A stretch of 64,000 nt of DNA from assembly GCA_045629285.1 (NCBI GenBank), contig JAZQQY010000038.1, forward strand, positions 4,703 through 68,702. Reading direction: 5' to 3'. The stretch's first letter is position 1; every line of letters begins with the position of its first letter. The notes below the pieces were generated by a model that saw only the letters and a list, made by a program, of their open reading frames with translations, did no database searches and was not told the origin of the DNA. The translations under genes were made by a program, and so were the position numbers. Positions 50,927-60,778 of this stretch are shown in pieces. Origin of the DNA: UBA1723 sp045629285 (GTDB taxonomy: Bacteria > Bacteroidota > Bacteroidia > Bacteroidales > Paludibacteraceae).

Positions 50927-51766
50927 GTGGCAGGCATATTTGACGATATAAAGATGATGCTCCGACGAGGAGATTCGCTGACATGGCTGATTGCGATCAA
51001 CTGTGTGGTATTCGTCGCTGTGTGTGCTATATCTGCGATTTTTCGTTTTGTTACGGCAGATGTGAATTGGCTATACAGCTGGTTCTTCCTTTCGTCGTCG
51101 GGATGGCATCTGTTGACGCATCCCTGGCAGATTCTGACATACGCTTTCATTCATGAAAACTTCATACACTTCATAATCAATATCCTGTTGCTTTCAATGG
51201 CAGGTAGACTCTTCAAGGAGTTTTTCACAACTCGCGATTTAGTCGGCGTTTATCTTTTGGCTGCAGTAGTCGGTGGAGTATGTTTCGTCGCTGCCTGTGA
51301 GTTGAGCAATGCGCTGGGCATATTGTCCGGATGTTCTGCCTCTATAATGGCGCTGATTGTCGCACCGGCTGTCTATGCTCCTGATTATGAGATCTATTTG
51401 ACGTTGATCGGAAGAGTCAAGCTAAAGTGGATAGCAGTTGTGTATGTGGTGATTAGCCTGCTCAACATGCTTGGAGGAAACTGGGCGGGACAGTTCGCGC
51501 ATCTTGGTGGAGTCGTAACAGGAGCTGTCTTCGCATGGTTGTTGAAGAATAAGAGAGTGAATATCACAGCATGGATTTGGAATGTTGTCGACAAAATTTC
51601 GAAGAAGAATCAGCCGAAGTTCAAAGTGGCTTACCAGAATCCAGATTTCCGTATCAAGACAGAAAAGGAATTGCTTGATGATATTTTAGATAAGATTAAA
51701 ATCAGTGGATATGACTCATTGTCAGCAACAGAAAGAGAATTCTTGCGGAAAATGGCAGAAGATTAA
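50927..51766 (+). CDS. second rhomboid-family protein
   Basis: 279 residues starting with GTG at 50927, 12 bp after the first rhomboid. The active-site region is GILSGCSASIM (S137) with H192 in GQFAHLGGV, so both catalytic residues are kept, although GCSAS departs from the usual GASGA. FTYAFIH appears as LTYAFIHENFIHFIINILL. A basic cytoplasmic tail (about 205-279, ending SATEREFLRKMAED) is typical of a Bacteroidota subfamily. Probably an active protease, with less certainty than the first. Confidence 0.9.
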   Translation: MAGIFDDIKMMLRRGDSLTWLIAINCVVFVAVCAISAIFRFVTADVNWLYSWFFLSSSGWHLLTHPWQILTYAFIHENFIHFIINILLLSMAGRLFKEFFTTRDLVGVYLLAAVVGGVCFVAACELSNALGILSGCSASIMALIVAPAVYAPDYEIYLTLIGRVKLKWIAVVYVVISLLNMLGGNWAGQFAHLGGVVTGAVFAWLLKNKRVNITAWIWNVVDKISKKNQPKFKVAYQNPDFRIKTEKELLDDILDKIKISGYDSLSATEREFLRKMAED

Positions 51767-51767
51767 A

Positions 51768-52850
51768 ATGTTCTTTTCTGCACTCAGAGGCATTTTGCTT
51801 ACCGTGCCGACGTTGCTTCTTCTTTTTTCGATGCTGGGGGCGTTGGGCTGCAGGTATGTCGCACCTTCAGAATTTATGCCGATATCATATTTGGGATTGG
51901 GATTTCCGTTGATATTTATTGTCTATATTATATGGTTGGTCGCGATGGTGTTGTTCGGATGCTGGAAACAGCTTTTGATTCTTCTTCCTACACTTGTTTG
52001 CTTTCCGATCATGTGGGATACATTCCCTTTCAATGTCTCGACTCCTAAAGTCGACCCGAATGCAAAGACACTAAAGATTTTCACCTATAATGTGTATGCG
52101 TTTTGTTATAAAGGTGTGATAACGACGTCGGATATTGCAAGATTGGTTGAAAAAGAGGATCCCGATATCATTTGCATGCAAGAATATATCGATTTCAGAG
52201 CTAAGGAAGACAAGGAATTCAGCAAACTGCTTGTCAAATATCCATATAGCACTGTTGGCGACATGACAATAGACAGTCACAACCGTGTCGTTACTCTTTC
52301 CAGACTCAAGATAGTCGGTAGTGGGGTGGCAAGCAAAGGTAAGGGTAACAATAAAGCGATATATTCTGATGTTGTAGTCGGAAACGATACGGTCAGGATG
52401 ATAAATGCACATTTGGCAAGCAATCATATCACATTTGCAGAAAAGCAGGAGATTGACAGTATAAGTCATGGCTTTTTATTGGGCAAAATAAGGAATATGG
52501 TTTTCTCGTTGAATAAAAAAGTAGCTGAAAACTATGTCGTAAGAGAACAGATGGCCAACGATATCGATAGTTTGATATCAGTCACAAACCATAGAGTATT
52601 GGTGTGTGGCGACTTTAATGATGTCCCTGTTTCATACGTCTACCATAAGGTGAAAGGCAAGAGGATGAGTGTCGCTAACGAAGAGATGGGTTGGGGATAT
52701 AACTATACATTCCGTGAATCTCCATTCTATTTCTGTATCGACCATATCCTTTACGATAAGAAAAAAATCGATTGTTTGAGTTATGATATCTTGGATGCAA
52801 CATATTCCGATCATTATCCGAGTGTTGCGCAATTTTCTATCAAACAATGA
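51768..52850 (+). CDS. membrane-anchored endonuclease/exonuclease/phosphatase family protein
   Basis: 360 residues from ATG 51768, one base after the rhomboid stop. Three hydrophobic segments (about 5-27, 35-60 and 65-85) anchor an EEP-fold domain (about 105-360). Its motifs are FTYNVYAF, MQEYIDF (metal-binding Glu), INAHLASNH, CGDFNDVP and the closing SDHYPSVAQF. Members act on nucleic acids or phospho-compounds; the membrane position suggests an envelope substrate. The rhomboid-rhomboid-EEP order is common in this phylum. Confidence 0.88.
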   Translation: MFFSALRGILLTVPTLLLLFSMLGALGCRYVAPSEFMPISYLGLGFPLIFIVYIIWLVAMVLFGCWKQLLILLPTLVCFPIMWDTFPFNVSTPKVDPNAKTLKIFTYNVYAFCYKGVITTSDIARLVEKEDPDIICMQEYIDFRAKEDKEFSKLLVKYPYSTVGDMTIDSHNRVVTLSRLKIVGSGVASKGKGNNKAIYSDVVVGNDTVRMINAHLASNHITFAEKQEIDSISHGFLLGKIRNMVFSLNKKVAENYVVREQMANDIDSLISVTNHRVLVCGDFNDVPVSYVYHKVKGKRMSVANEEMGWGYNYTFRESPFYFCIDHILYDKKKIDCLSYDILDATYSDHYPSVAQFSIKQ

Positions 52851-52885
52851 AATAAGAAAAAAGTTTTAAATTTTACCAAAATTTA

Positions 52886-52917
52886 TTTGGATGAAATGCA
52901 AATAAACTATACTTTTG
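52886..52917 (+). promoter_or_regulatory. promoter of the tRNA-Phe/Val/Val cluster
   Basis: TTTG (52886-52889) and TACTTTTG (52910-52917) are 20 bp apart, as before tRNA-Arg at 5517, and both are followed by CATCGC. Confidence 0.75.
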
Positions 52918-52948
52918 CATCGCAATTCAAAAATGAGAGTTGCTGAAT

Positions 52949-53021
52949 GGTGCCATAGCTCAGTTGGTAGAGCAAAGGACTGAAAATCCTTGTGTCCCCG
53001 GTTCGATTCCTGGTGGTACCA
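52949..53021 (+). tRNA. tRNA-Phe (anticodon GAA)
   Basis: Acceptor GGTGCCA pairs with TGGTACC; anticodon loop CTGAAAA between AAGGA and TCCTT; GAA at 52982-52984. No encoded CCA: the discriminator A is followed by CTT. Confidence 0.95.
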
Positions 53022-53029
53022 CTTCAAAT

Positions 53030-53107
53030 GGTCTTATAGCTCAGTTGGTTCAGAGCATCTGCCTTACAAGCAGAGGGTCCTAGGTTCGAATCCTAGTGAG
53101 ACCACCA
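53030..53107 (+). tRNA. tRNA-Val (anticodon TAC), first copy
   Basis: Acceptor GGTCTTA pairs with TGAGACC (one G-T); loop CTTACAA with TAC; CCA encoded. Identical to the copy at 53171. Confidence 0.95.
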
Positions 53108-53170
53108 ACGTAGGAACGTCGCGTTAGTGCGTTCAAAATTGTAGAGATGTCGCGTCAGCGAGTCTAGATT
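53108..53170. repeat. degenerate GTAGAGACG-type repeats between the tRNA-Val genes
   Basis: ACGTAGGAACGTCGCGTTAG and GTAGAGATGTCGCGTCAGC are diverged forms of the repeat after the second tRNA-Val, consistent with duplication of a tRNA-plus-repeat unit of 141 bp. Confidence 0.5.
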
Positions 53171-53248
53171 GGTCTTATAGCTCAGTTGGTTCAGAGCATC
53201 TGCCTTACAAGCAGAGGGTCCTAGGTTCGAATCCTAGTGAGACCACCA
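53171..53248 (+). tRNA. tRNA-Val (anticodon TAC), second copy
   Basis: 78 bases identical to 53030-53107 including the encoded CCA, offset 141 bp. A terminator follows. Confidence 0.95.
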
Positions 53249-53252
53249 ACGT

Positions 53253-53283
53253 AGAGACGTTGCGTTAGCACGTCTCTTTTTTT
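53253..53283 (+). terminator. tRNA cluster terminator, GTAGAGACG family
   Basis: AGAGACG (53253-53259) pairs with CGTCTCT (53271-53277), followed by a T run. This copy of the dispersed palindrome works as a terminator. Confidence 0.8.
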
Positions 53284-53397
53284 ATGCCGTGTCTGCACGT
53301 GTTTTGTGCTACACCAGCGCGTCTTTTTTATGTCTGGATATATCCTGATACGGACTATTATGAATTTATATATATTCGGGGAAATAACCTCATTGTT

Positions 53398-53426
53398 GTA
53401 GAGACGGTATGCACGCCGTCTCTTAC
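53398..53426. repeat. GTAGAGACGG palindromic repeat
   Basis: GTAGAGACGG (53398-53407) and CCGTCTCTTAC (53416-53426) flank TATGCACG. It lies in the 340-bp region between the tRNA cluster and the giant adhesin. Apart from the promoter/leader at 53497-53563, nothing else was seen there. Confidence 0.7.
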
Positions 53427-53496
53427 TTACTTATGCCCCTCAACACTCTTTTCTTACAATTTATTTTCTATTTGAGCAGAAATCAAAAAAATGTAT

Positions 53497-53563
53497 TAAA
53501 TTTGGGCCGTTTTGGTGTGTAAACTATACTCATTCCACATCTTAACTAATAATAGGGCACTTA
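53497..53563 (+). promoter_or_regulatory. promoter and leader element of the 53590 adhesin
   Basis: TAAATTTG (53497-53504) matches the -7 consensus. TAATAGGGCACTTA (53550-53563) recurs as TAATAGGGTACTTA before the second adhesin at nearly the same distance. A tiny frame, MIKRDYNE, begins at 53571 and its stop overlaps the adhesin start region. Confidence 0.5.
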
Positions 53564-53589
53564 TAATAGTATGATTAAAAGGGATTATA

Positions 53590-56500
53590 ATGAATAAAGG
53601 CTTATTAACTCTAATATCCAGTATTGGACTTTTTCATGCAGTGTCGTCGTCGGCACAGTGTGTTGTTGCTAGTACTGATTTTGACACAAGCACTGATCTA
53701 TGCTGTCCGATTTTGACTCCGGATGAAGATGGATGGTATAGTGAAGATCTTGACTGGAAAACACTCTGTAAGTCGAATATGTTTGTCGGACCTGAATATG
53801 CTGTTCAGGGAGGAATCGGTGGTGCATTCTCTAGTCAGGCTAGTGATAATATGACAAAGGTAGATGATGTATTTCATCTTGGTAGTCAAATTCAAAAAGG
53901 AGATGGCCAATATGGTTATTCTACTGTTACGGCACAACCAAAGCTTATACACTCTTTCTGTAAAGCAAATGATGATGCGAATAACATGTATGTCAATGTC
54001 GGTTCTGCCGATAATTCTCAATTTTTGACTTATACTGTATATGGATTGAATCCCGGATCTGATGTAGAGTTGTCGTTTACATTGTATAATCTGTTGGATC
54101 CATCGTATTTTGAATATCTTACCGACAATGTTCTTGGTGGTACAAAAATAATGCTAGATTTTATCACTAAATATAACATTTCAAACACTGGTAATATTAC
54201 TGGTCAGCCGTTGGGACTAGGTGTGATTTCTACAGATCAAGATATCTCATATAACACAGGATACAATAACTCTATCCAGTTACAACCGACTACTAAATAT
54301 ACGTCTGCTACGGCTGGATTTGGAAAGTCAACTGTTGTGACTCATAAGGCAAAAGTTACAGCGACGGGTTCCATCTCTTTCCTTTTCTTCCGTACAGGCG
54401 ACTGTTTCCAGATTCCTATCGGTATTGATGACATAAAGGTGACAGGTAGTATCAAACCTGTTATTACAAGTACTGGTAATCCATGTCCTCAGATGCCGAT
54501 GCGTGTGATTACTAAGTCTACTTATCCGTCCGGAACAAAGTTCTCTTGGAAAGAGTCTGTAACAGGACAAACTTCCACAGACCCAAGTTTCAATTTCACT
54601 CCGGATGCTGCCGAGACAGATTATAGCATCTCTCTTGAAGTGACTTTGCCAGGATGTACGCCATCTAAGGCAGATGTTTATCCTGTTCATTCAGGAACTT
54701 GTTGTACAAATGACGATGGAGCTCCGATGGCGAAGACCAATTTGTTCTTTGACGACTTTGGTAGTTTCCCATCTGATGATACATACGAGTGGACTGATAG
54801 ATTTGGAGTGACTCATACAGTAAAGATTCCTGCCGGACAGGTTCATGAAGCGCAGTCGCATACTGGAAATCCTAAAATTCCTTATGTAAAAGCATATAAT
54901 ATTGAGGCGAGCGGCGCAACTTTGACTGTACCTCCACTTGGTACTGGAGGTAAGACTGAGTTGTACAACCATGGCGCTTACGCCGTTTCTAAATATGGAG
55001 GATATCCTCAGGGTGTACAGTATGATAATTCAGGAACTCAAATTGGTGGTATGCTTCAGTTTGACCTGCTGGACAATGGAACGCAGGATAACTTTTTTGA
55101 AATAGATGTTGAACATATCTGTACTGGAAAGGAGATCTCTTTTGGTGCTGATTTCGCTTCTATTTCTAATCACCCGGGTTCTATTGAGGTGGTTTTGGAA
55201 CATAGCGGAAATGTTCTAGACAGTCAGTACAAGTATTTTTCAGGAGGTGCTGATGGATGGAAGAATGCAAGTAATTCTTTTGTCATAAATTCATCGGATG
55301 TAGGTGGTGCATCTGAGGTAACAATCACCATGAAGGTGAGACATTACGGAAAGATGGAAGATGGTTCGGATATTACCGGAGAGACTCGTGACTATGCTAT
55401 CGATAATATCATTTTCCAGGTTTGTACTCCTCCTGATGTCAATGTGGAGTCTTCTGTTTCTACTGGTAAGGATATCCTTGACTTGTGTACTGAGGATGTG
55501 TTGAAATTGACTTCTGTAACTTCAGAAGCCGTAAAGAGATTCTATTTGTATAGTAATAAGCAGCTAGATCCAAATAAAGAGGTTGGTTACGTTTATCAGT
55601 ACACTTTCCAGGATCCATCTACAGAAAGTGACACTAATCCGATTACATGGGAGACTCTTCATAGAGAAGAGGTTGTTAAGACAGAGTCATTTGATGTAAA
55701 GGTTGAGGATTATTGGGATGATATCTTCTCTCAGCTTGGTGATGATCCGACTCACGAGAAGCGTATCTATTTCCGTGTGGTTGTGGGAGAATATTCAGAT
55801 TTGATTGCAGACCAGTCTTGGAAGAAGAACTCTGCGTTCTCTCCATGTCGTAAGATTTCAATCTCTACAATTCCGGTTGTGGCAGGTTTGAACTGTGCCG
55901 CATGTGAGAAGGTTAAGGAGGCATCTATAATTTCAGCTGATCCTTCGACCGTAATCACAACTAATGCAAATGGAGAGAAGGAGGTTCACCTATGTCTTGG
56001 TGAAATCGCTCACTTGACAACTGAGAAGTTTGCTCCGACAGACCCTACTGTTATGGGTATTACTGTCGGTTCGGACAAAGAGCCTCGTAAGTATTTGGCT
56101 TCTTGGATCAGAGGAAGAAAGGAAGCTGCAGGAAAACCAGGTGCTGGTTATACTCCTGGAGATGAGACTTCTTCATTTGATGTGACTTGGGAAAATGCAG
56201 ATAAATATTATCTATTGGTTAAGGATATCGAGTTCCCTGGTGAAGATGGACAAAGCTGTTGGGTATACGATAGTATCAATGTCATCGGTTATGACAAGCC
56301 AACCGACAAGCTGACAGATCCAGCCCCATTCTGTGAAGGAATGTTGTCGTCAGAGCCGGACAAGAGCATGTCTGGATTCAAGATCCAGTGGTACGAGAGC
56401 GACGCCGATACGACAGCATCGGCGGAGATTCCGGAACCAGAAATCGGCAAGGTCAAGAAGGCCGACATGCCCAAGACGTTCCACTACGTAGTGACGGACG

Positions 56501-59500
56501 AGAACGGCTGCCGCGGCGAGGTGAACGACTACGAGGTGGTGGTGAACAAGGCGGAGAGGAACAACGTGGAGAGCGGCTCGAAGATCGAGTACCGCAAGAA
56601 CGACGCGAAGGGAGGCAAGACGCTGAAGCCGCTCGACCAGCAGAACGCGCGCGTGTTCAACGCGGCTCAGACAACGGCAGGCCACAAGCTGATGATAGGG
56701 CTTATCGTTGGGGCGGAGGAATCCACCACACCGGACACCGCGACAGCGACATTCGGAACGGCAAGCACTACGATGCCAACACCAGCGGTGAAGGACGCGG
56801 ACAACTCGGACGACGAGTACCTATGGTACTACACGTACCTGGAGACAGACGAGGGCTGCGTGAGCGACACTGTGTTGGTGGGCGTAGCGATCATGGGAGC
56901 ACCTGCACCGAAGACAGAGAACGCCGAGTACTGCGTCAACTCGACGACGGTGAGGGCGATGAAGTCCTACGCGACACCGTCGGTGGAGGACCCGACAGGC
57001 ACACTTGTCTTCTACGGAACGGACAAGACGACGACAATGGACGGGGACGACCTTCCTGACGTGACGGCACCGGGCAAGTACACGTACTGGGTGAGCCAGG
57101 TGAGCTCGACAGGCGGCGGGGAGAGCTCGAAGCAGCCGGTCGAGATCGAGGTGTACGGAGTGAGCGGCGTGACGATCAGCCCGGCATCCGACAAGTACTG
57201 CAAGGGATCGACGGAGGCCAAGCTCGACGGTCTGGCGTCGGAGGTCGCGTCCGGCGACAGCTACGTGAAGTCGTCCGGCTGGGAGTACTTCAAGGGCACG
57301 GAGCCGGCGGCCAACGAGAAGACGGCCGGAGCCGAGAGCACGATGGACATCTCCACAGCCGAGACAGGCCAGATAGAGTATTTCGCGCGCATGACATACA
57401 CCATCGCAAGCACAGGCGAGGTCTGCTACGGAGCGCACAAGAAGTTCACGGCCGAGGTGCAGTCGGTCGACGACCCGATAACGAACCCGATCACGTACCT
57501 GAAGAGCGAGGGCGCGTCGGGCGGTTTCAGGGCCCCATTGGCCCAGAACCCCGACGGAGTGATAGGCGACGCGTCGTGCGGCGACTGCAGCATAGAGTGG
57601 TACAGCGACGCGGCCGGAACGACCAAGATCACGGAGGCGCAGGCCACACCGATATACGACAGCAACCTTCAGGGCAACGACGAGAAGACGTATTATGTGA
57701 AGCAGGTGAACAGCCTAGGCTGCGAGAGCTCTCTGGTTCCGGTGAAGATCATCGTGTCGGGCTATCCGACGCCGACGGTGAAGAACATCTCGGTATGCGA
57801 GAACTCCGACCGCTTCACAGGCGAGATACAGGCGACGATCAACGGAACGACGGCAGACCCTGCGGGCCACTTCAAGCTGGTGTGGTACAAGCAGGATCCC
57901 GTCACAAAGCAGGCCGACAAGACAGTGGAGTTCAACTGGATAGATTTCGACGCTAATAAGCACCAGTCGCTGTCCGAGGACATCCCGACAATATACACAT
58001 ACTACGTGCTTCAGCGCCTTTTGGACCCGTACCAGCCGGTAGCGGGTCAGGTGGCGGAGAGCGCGCTGGTTCCGATGACGGTGACGGTGTATCCGACGCC
58101 GAAGCTGACCAAGCTGGTGACAGACCCGAAGTGCAAGGGCGAGAACCAGAAGCTGTCCGAGATGTACACGGTGCAGCCGGTGGACTGCGAGGTGTACAAG
58201 CTCAACCAGTCCACAAGCGAGAAGCTTCCTAGCGACGAGGTCACTGAGGCCGGAATCTACGAGGTCACTGGATCGTACGTGATCAACAAGGGCCAGGCCG
58301 ACGAGGAGACATGCAAGTCGTTGACGGAGGAGCTTAAGGTTGTGTTCCACGAGCTTGACGCCGGCATCGTCGGATCCGACAGGACATGTCCGGGAGTGGG
58401 CGTCGACCTTGACGCGGACGTCACGGTCGGCGGAGGCTTGGCGCTTAACGAGGTGATGTACTCGTGGAGCAACGACCTGAACTCTACGGCAGAGACGACG
58501 AAGACATACAACACGGGAGCCGGCGGACTTAACGCTGCGGGCGACATCATGAAGGTGACGGTGGAGGTGTCCAGCCCGGCCTGCAAGGGATCGTACGCGG
58601 TGAAGAAGACACACGCCATCAAGGTCGGCGACGGTCCTCTTATCGGAAACATATCGTTCTCCGAGCCGAAGAACTCAGAGACGAAGAGCGAGCTGATCTC
58701 GTCGAGAAACATATCGTTCAACTCGTGCGGCGGCAAGGTGTCGGTAGAGCTTAGCGGCATCGCCAACAAGGACGGCGGCAGCTACACGTTGAGCGGGGAC
58801 GCCAGCGAGAGCGGCTCGTTCGGAAGCGAGACATCCGGAACTGCCACGCTCAGCCTCGGCGAAGGAAGCTACACGGTGGAGTTCGTGAACGAGTGCCCTA
58901 CGAAGTTCAGCTTCGAGATCATAGACTACAGCAACACGGCCAGATCGACAAACCACGACATGACGATCTGCGAGGACGAGAAGTGGTTCGCGGAGATCCT
59001 CGACATCAAGGGCCCATCCCCAAGGATCGAGTGGAAGCACGACGGGGTTCCGATGGCCGGCGAGACAGGCACGAAGATCCAGTTCAACCAGTCCAAACCG
59101 TCTGACAGCGGAGTGTACACATACGCGCTGTACTCCGCAGGATGCGAGTACAACGGCAAGATCGCGTTGGGCGACGCGCTAAAGGTGAAGCCGATCGCGG
59201 AGTTCAAGAGCAGCTCCTACCAGACGAGATACGAGGTCGTGAACGGCAAGCAGCTCCAGATCGACATGGACTTCAACGTCCCAGCGAACAAGAACGACAT
59301 AGACGCGGACGTGACATGGAAGGACCAGAGCGCGGGCTTCAGCGCCAAGACATCCAGCGTGACGATCGATCCGGTCACAAGGGACTACAACCTGCACGTG
59401 GTGGCAGAGAACGACGACTACTGCAAGGCGGAGGCGGAGATCGCGGTGCTTGTGGACGCCAAGCTTAAGATAGAGGCCGAGCTGGAGCGCGTGCTCATGT

Positions 59501-60750
59501 GCGAGGGCGAGACCAACCACATCTACGTGGACACGACGGGAACAGGCAAGATCCTTCATCCGGAAGGCTTCGTGTTCACTGTGACGGAGGTGACGTCATC
59601 GGGAAGCAAGACGATCTCGCTCCACAGGGACGGAGACAGGCTTTCCGGCGAGATCAGCCCGACATCCGACGCCCAGTACACGGTGACATACACATACACG
59701 AGCGACAGCCAGGACGAGAGCGTTACGCTTCCGTTGACGGTGAAGGAGAAGTTCCAGGTGGAAATCGCCGAGGTGGATCCGGTCTGCGAGGGCGACATCG
59801 CGACAGTGACAGTGAAGAACGTCTATCCTAGCGGAACGACCCTTGACTGGAGCGATAACCCGTCCGACGAGTATGTGAACGGATCGATGTCCGGAGCGAC
59901 GTTCGAGCCGAAGCACGACCAGGGAGGCGTTGCCCCTCAGGTGAAGAGATATTCGGTCGTCGCCAAGAACGGATTGTGCCAGGACAAGGCGTTCCCGTTC
60001 ACGATAGAGGTGCACAAGCCGATATCGGGAGAGATAGAGTCTGCGGACAAGATCTGCCAGTACGACAAGCTCGAGCTCGACGCCTCGTCGTTCCAGGCGG
60101 ACACATACGAGTGGAGATACGAGGACATCGACTCGGTGTTCGTCGGATCCACGCCGACACTGGTCCCTATACCTGACTTCGCGACGTTCACACTGAACAT
60201 GACGCGAGGCAAGTGCAGCCTTGAGGTGTCTAAGACAGTCGAGGTGACATCCGCACCGTCAGTGATGCAGGTCGACTCGTTGGGCTACCGCCAGATAGAG
60301 GTGCAGATGGAGTTCGGACTAGGAACAGAGCCATTCAGCTACATCATCGACGGCAACGACAAGGCGTCCGACCTAGAGAGCCCGATCAAGGACGGCCTAG
60401 AGTACAGGGAGCACACCGTCAAGGTGGTCGACGCTGTGGGATGTACGACGGAATACAAGTTCAGGGTCAACGAGCCTGCGATCGAGATACCGTTCGTGGT
60501 GTCTCCTGACGATAACGGCGTGAACGACAAGTTCATCGTCAAGGGCTTGGCGGAGGGATACCCTGAAGCCAAGGTTACGATCTTCGACCGCTGGGGCAAG
60601 CAGCTAGCCACATACAATGCCGGAGACGGAACCGACTGGGACGGATTCTACAACGGAATCGCGATGCCGTCGACAGACTACTGGTACGAGATCCAGATCA
60701 AGGAGATCCAGAAGACATATACCGGACACTTCACTTTGATCAGACAGTAG
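53590..60750 (+). CDS. giant multi-domain surface adhesin with type B T9SS CTD, mosaic composition
   Basis: 2386 residues. Signal peptide (1-22, SSSAQ), an N-terminal region with two jelly-roll-like domains (each closing near a DDIKVTG or DNIIFQVC motif), then about ten Ig/PKD-like domains opening with cysteine motifs (PFCEGMLSS, EYCVNSTTVRA, KYCKGSTEAKL, SVCENSDRFTG). The CHU-type CTD (about 2297-2386) has FVVSPDDNGVNDKFIVKGL, VTIFDRWGKQL, TDWDGFYNGIAMPSTDYWYE and TGHFTLIRQ. Codons 1-902 are AT-rich like the rest of the window. From codon 903 (base 56296) to the end the gene is GC-rich: hand counts give 21/60 G+C at 55081-55140 and 36/60 at 56521-56580. The GC-rich start coincides with the block repeated in the next gene. 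Confidence 0.9.
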   Translation: MNKGLLTLISSIGLFHAVSSSAQCVVASTDFDTSTDLCCPILTPDEDGWYSEDLDWKTLCKSNMFVGPEYAVQGGIGGAFSSQASDNMTKVDDVFHLGSQIQKGDGQYGYSTVTAQPKLIHSFCKANDDANNMYVNVGSADNSQFLTYTVYGLNPGSDVELSFTLYNLLDPSYFEYLTDNVLGGTKIMLDFITKYNISNTGNITGQPLGLGVISTDQDISYNTGYNNSIQLQPTTKYTSATAGFGKSTVVTHKAKVTATGSISFLFFRTGDCFQIPIGIDDIKVTGSIKPVITSTGNPCPQMPMRVITKSTYPSGTKFSWKESVTGQTSTDPSFNFTPDAAETDYSISLEVTLPGCTPSKADVYPVHSGTCCTNDDGAPMAKTNLFFDDFGSFPSDDTYEWTDRFGVTHTVKIPAGQVHEAQSHTGNPKIPYVKAYNIEASGATLTVPPLGTGGKTELYNHGAYAVSKYGGYPQGVQYDNSGTQIGGMLQFDLLDNGTQDNFFEIDVEHICTGKEISFGADFASISNHPGSIEVVLEHSGNVLDSQYKYFSGGADGWKNASNSFVINSSDVGGASEVTITMKVRHYGKMEDGSDITGETRDYAIDNIIFQVCTPPDVNVESSVSTGKDILDLCTEDVLKLTSVTSEAVKRFYLYSNKQLDPNKEVGYVYQYTFQDPSTESDTNPITWETLHREEVVKTESFDVKVEDYWDDIFSQLGDDPTHEKRIYFRVVVGEYSDLIADQSWKKNSAFSPCRKISISTIPVVAGLNCAACEKVKEASIISADPSTVITTNANGEKEVHLCLGEIAHLTTEKFAPTDPTVMGITVGSDKEPRKYLASWIRGRKEAAGKPGAGYTPGDETSSFDVTWENADKYYLLVKDIEFPGEDGQSCWVYDSINVIGYDKPTDKLTDPAPFCEGMLSSEPDKSMSGFKIQWYESDADTTASAEIPEPEIGKVKKADMPKTFHYVVTDENGCRGEVNDYEVVVNKAERNNVESGSKIEYRKNDAKGGKTLKPLDQQNARVFNAAQTTAGHKLMIGLIVGAEESTTPDTATATFGTASTTMPTPAVKDADNSDDEYLWYYTYLETDEGCVSDTVLVGVAIMGAPAPKTENAEYCVNSTTVRAMKSYATPSVEDPTGTLVFYGTDKTTTMDGDDLPDVTAPGKYTYWVSQVSSTGGGESSKQPVEIEVYGVSGVTISPASDKYCKGSTEAKLDGLASEVASGDSYVKSSGWEYFKGTEPAANEKTAGAESTMDISTAETGQIEYFARMTYTIASTGEVCYGAHKKFTAEVQSVDDPITNPITYLKSEGASGGFRAPLAQNPDGVIGDASCGDCSIEWYSDAAGTTKITEAQATPIYDSNLQGNDEKTYYVKQVNSLGCESSLVPVKIIVSGYPTPTVKNISVCENSDRFTGEIQATINGTTADPAGHFKLVWYKQDPVTKQADKTVEFNWIDFDANKHQSLSEDIPTIYTYYVLQRLLDPYQPVAGQVAESALVPMTVTVYPTPKLTKLVTDPKCKGENQKLSEMYTVQPVDCEVYKLNQSTSEKLPSDEVTEAGIYEVTGSYVINKGQADEETCKSLTEELKVVFHELDAGIVGSDRTCPGVGVDLDADVTVGGGLALNEVMYSWSNDLNSTAETTKTYNTGAGGLNAAGDIMKVTVEVSSPACKGSYAVKKTHAIKVGDGPLIGNISFSEPKNSETKSELISSRNISFNSCGGKVSVELSGIANKDGGSYTLSGDASESGSFGSETSGTATLSLGEGSYTVEFVNECPTKFSFEIIDYSNTARSTNHDMTICEDEKWFAEILDIKGPSPRIEWKHDGVPMAGETGTKIQFNQSKPSDSGVYTYALYSAGCEYNGKIALGDALKVKPIAEFKSSSYQTRYEVVNGKQLQIDMDFNVPANKNDIDADVTWKDQSAGFSAKTSSVTIDPVTRDYNLHVVAENDDYCKAEAEIAVLVDAKLKIEAELERVLMCEGETNHIYVDTTGTGKILHPEGFVFTVTEVTSSGSKTISLHRDGDRLSGEISPTSDAQYTVTYTYTSDSQDESVTLPLTVKEKFQVEIAEVDPVCEGDIATVTVKNVYPSGTTLDWSDNPSDEYVNGSMSGATFEPKHDQGGVAPQVKRYSVVAKNGLCQDKAFPFTIEVHKPISGEIESADKICQYDKLELDASSFQADTYEWRYEDIDSVFVGSTPTLVPIPDFATFTLNMTRGKCSLEVSKTVEVTSAPSVMQVDSLGYRQIEVQMEFGLGTEPFSYIIDGNDKASDLESPIKDGLEYREHTVKVVDAVGCTTEYKFRVNEPAIEIPFVVSPDDNGVNDKFIVKGLAEGYPEAKVTIFDRWGKQLATYNAGDGTDWDGFYNGIAMPSTDYWYEIQIKEIQKTYTGHFTLIRQ
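56296..56657 (+). repeat. copy A of the near-identical block shared by the two tandem adhesins
   Basis: 362 bp, in frame, matching 63639-64000 at offset 7343 with five substitutions, of which three are silent, one gives Tyr to Phe and one Glu to Val. Homology above this level stops abruptly upstream at AAGCCAACCGAC. The downstream limit is unknown because copy B runs off the window. Confidence 0.95.
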
Positions 60751-60778
60751 TGTGAAGTAAGAGTAAAATGTAAAAGGT

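Noticed and set aside
53030..53283. CRISPR-like array, because of repeated units at 53-53.4 kb
   Set aside because: The repeats are two tRNA genes and palindromic terminator-type repeats; no regular spacer pattern and no cas genes.
53284..53475. 63-codon frame after the tRNA cluster
   Set aside because: It runs through a palindromic repeat and has no recognisable features.
56388..60212. Many long antisense and out-of-frame ORFs in the GC-rich half of the adhesin gene, up to about 300 codons
   Set aside because: They follow from low stop-codon density in GC-rich, repetitive coding DNA; their translations are Arg/His/Val-rich with no recognisable domain, while the main frame has clear Ig and T9SS features.
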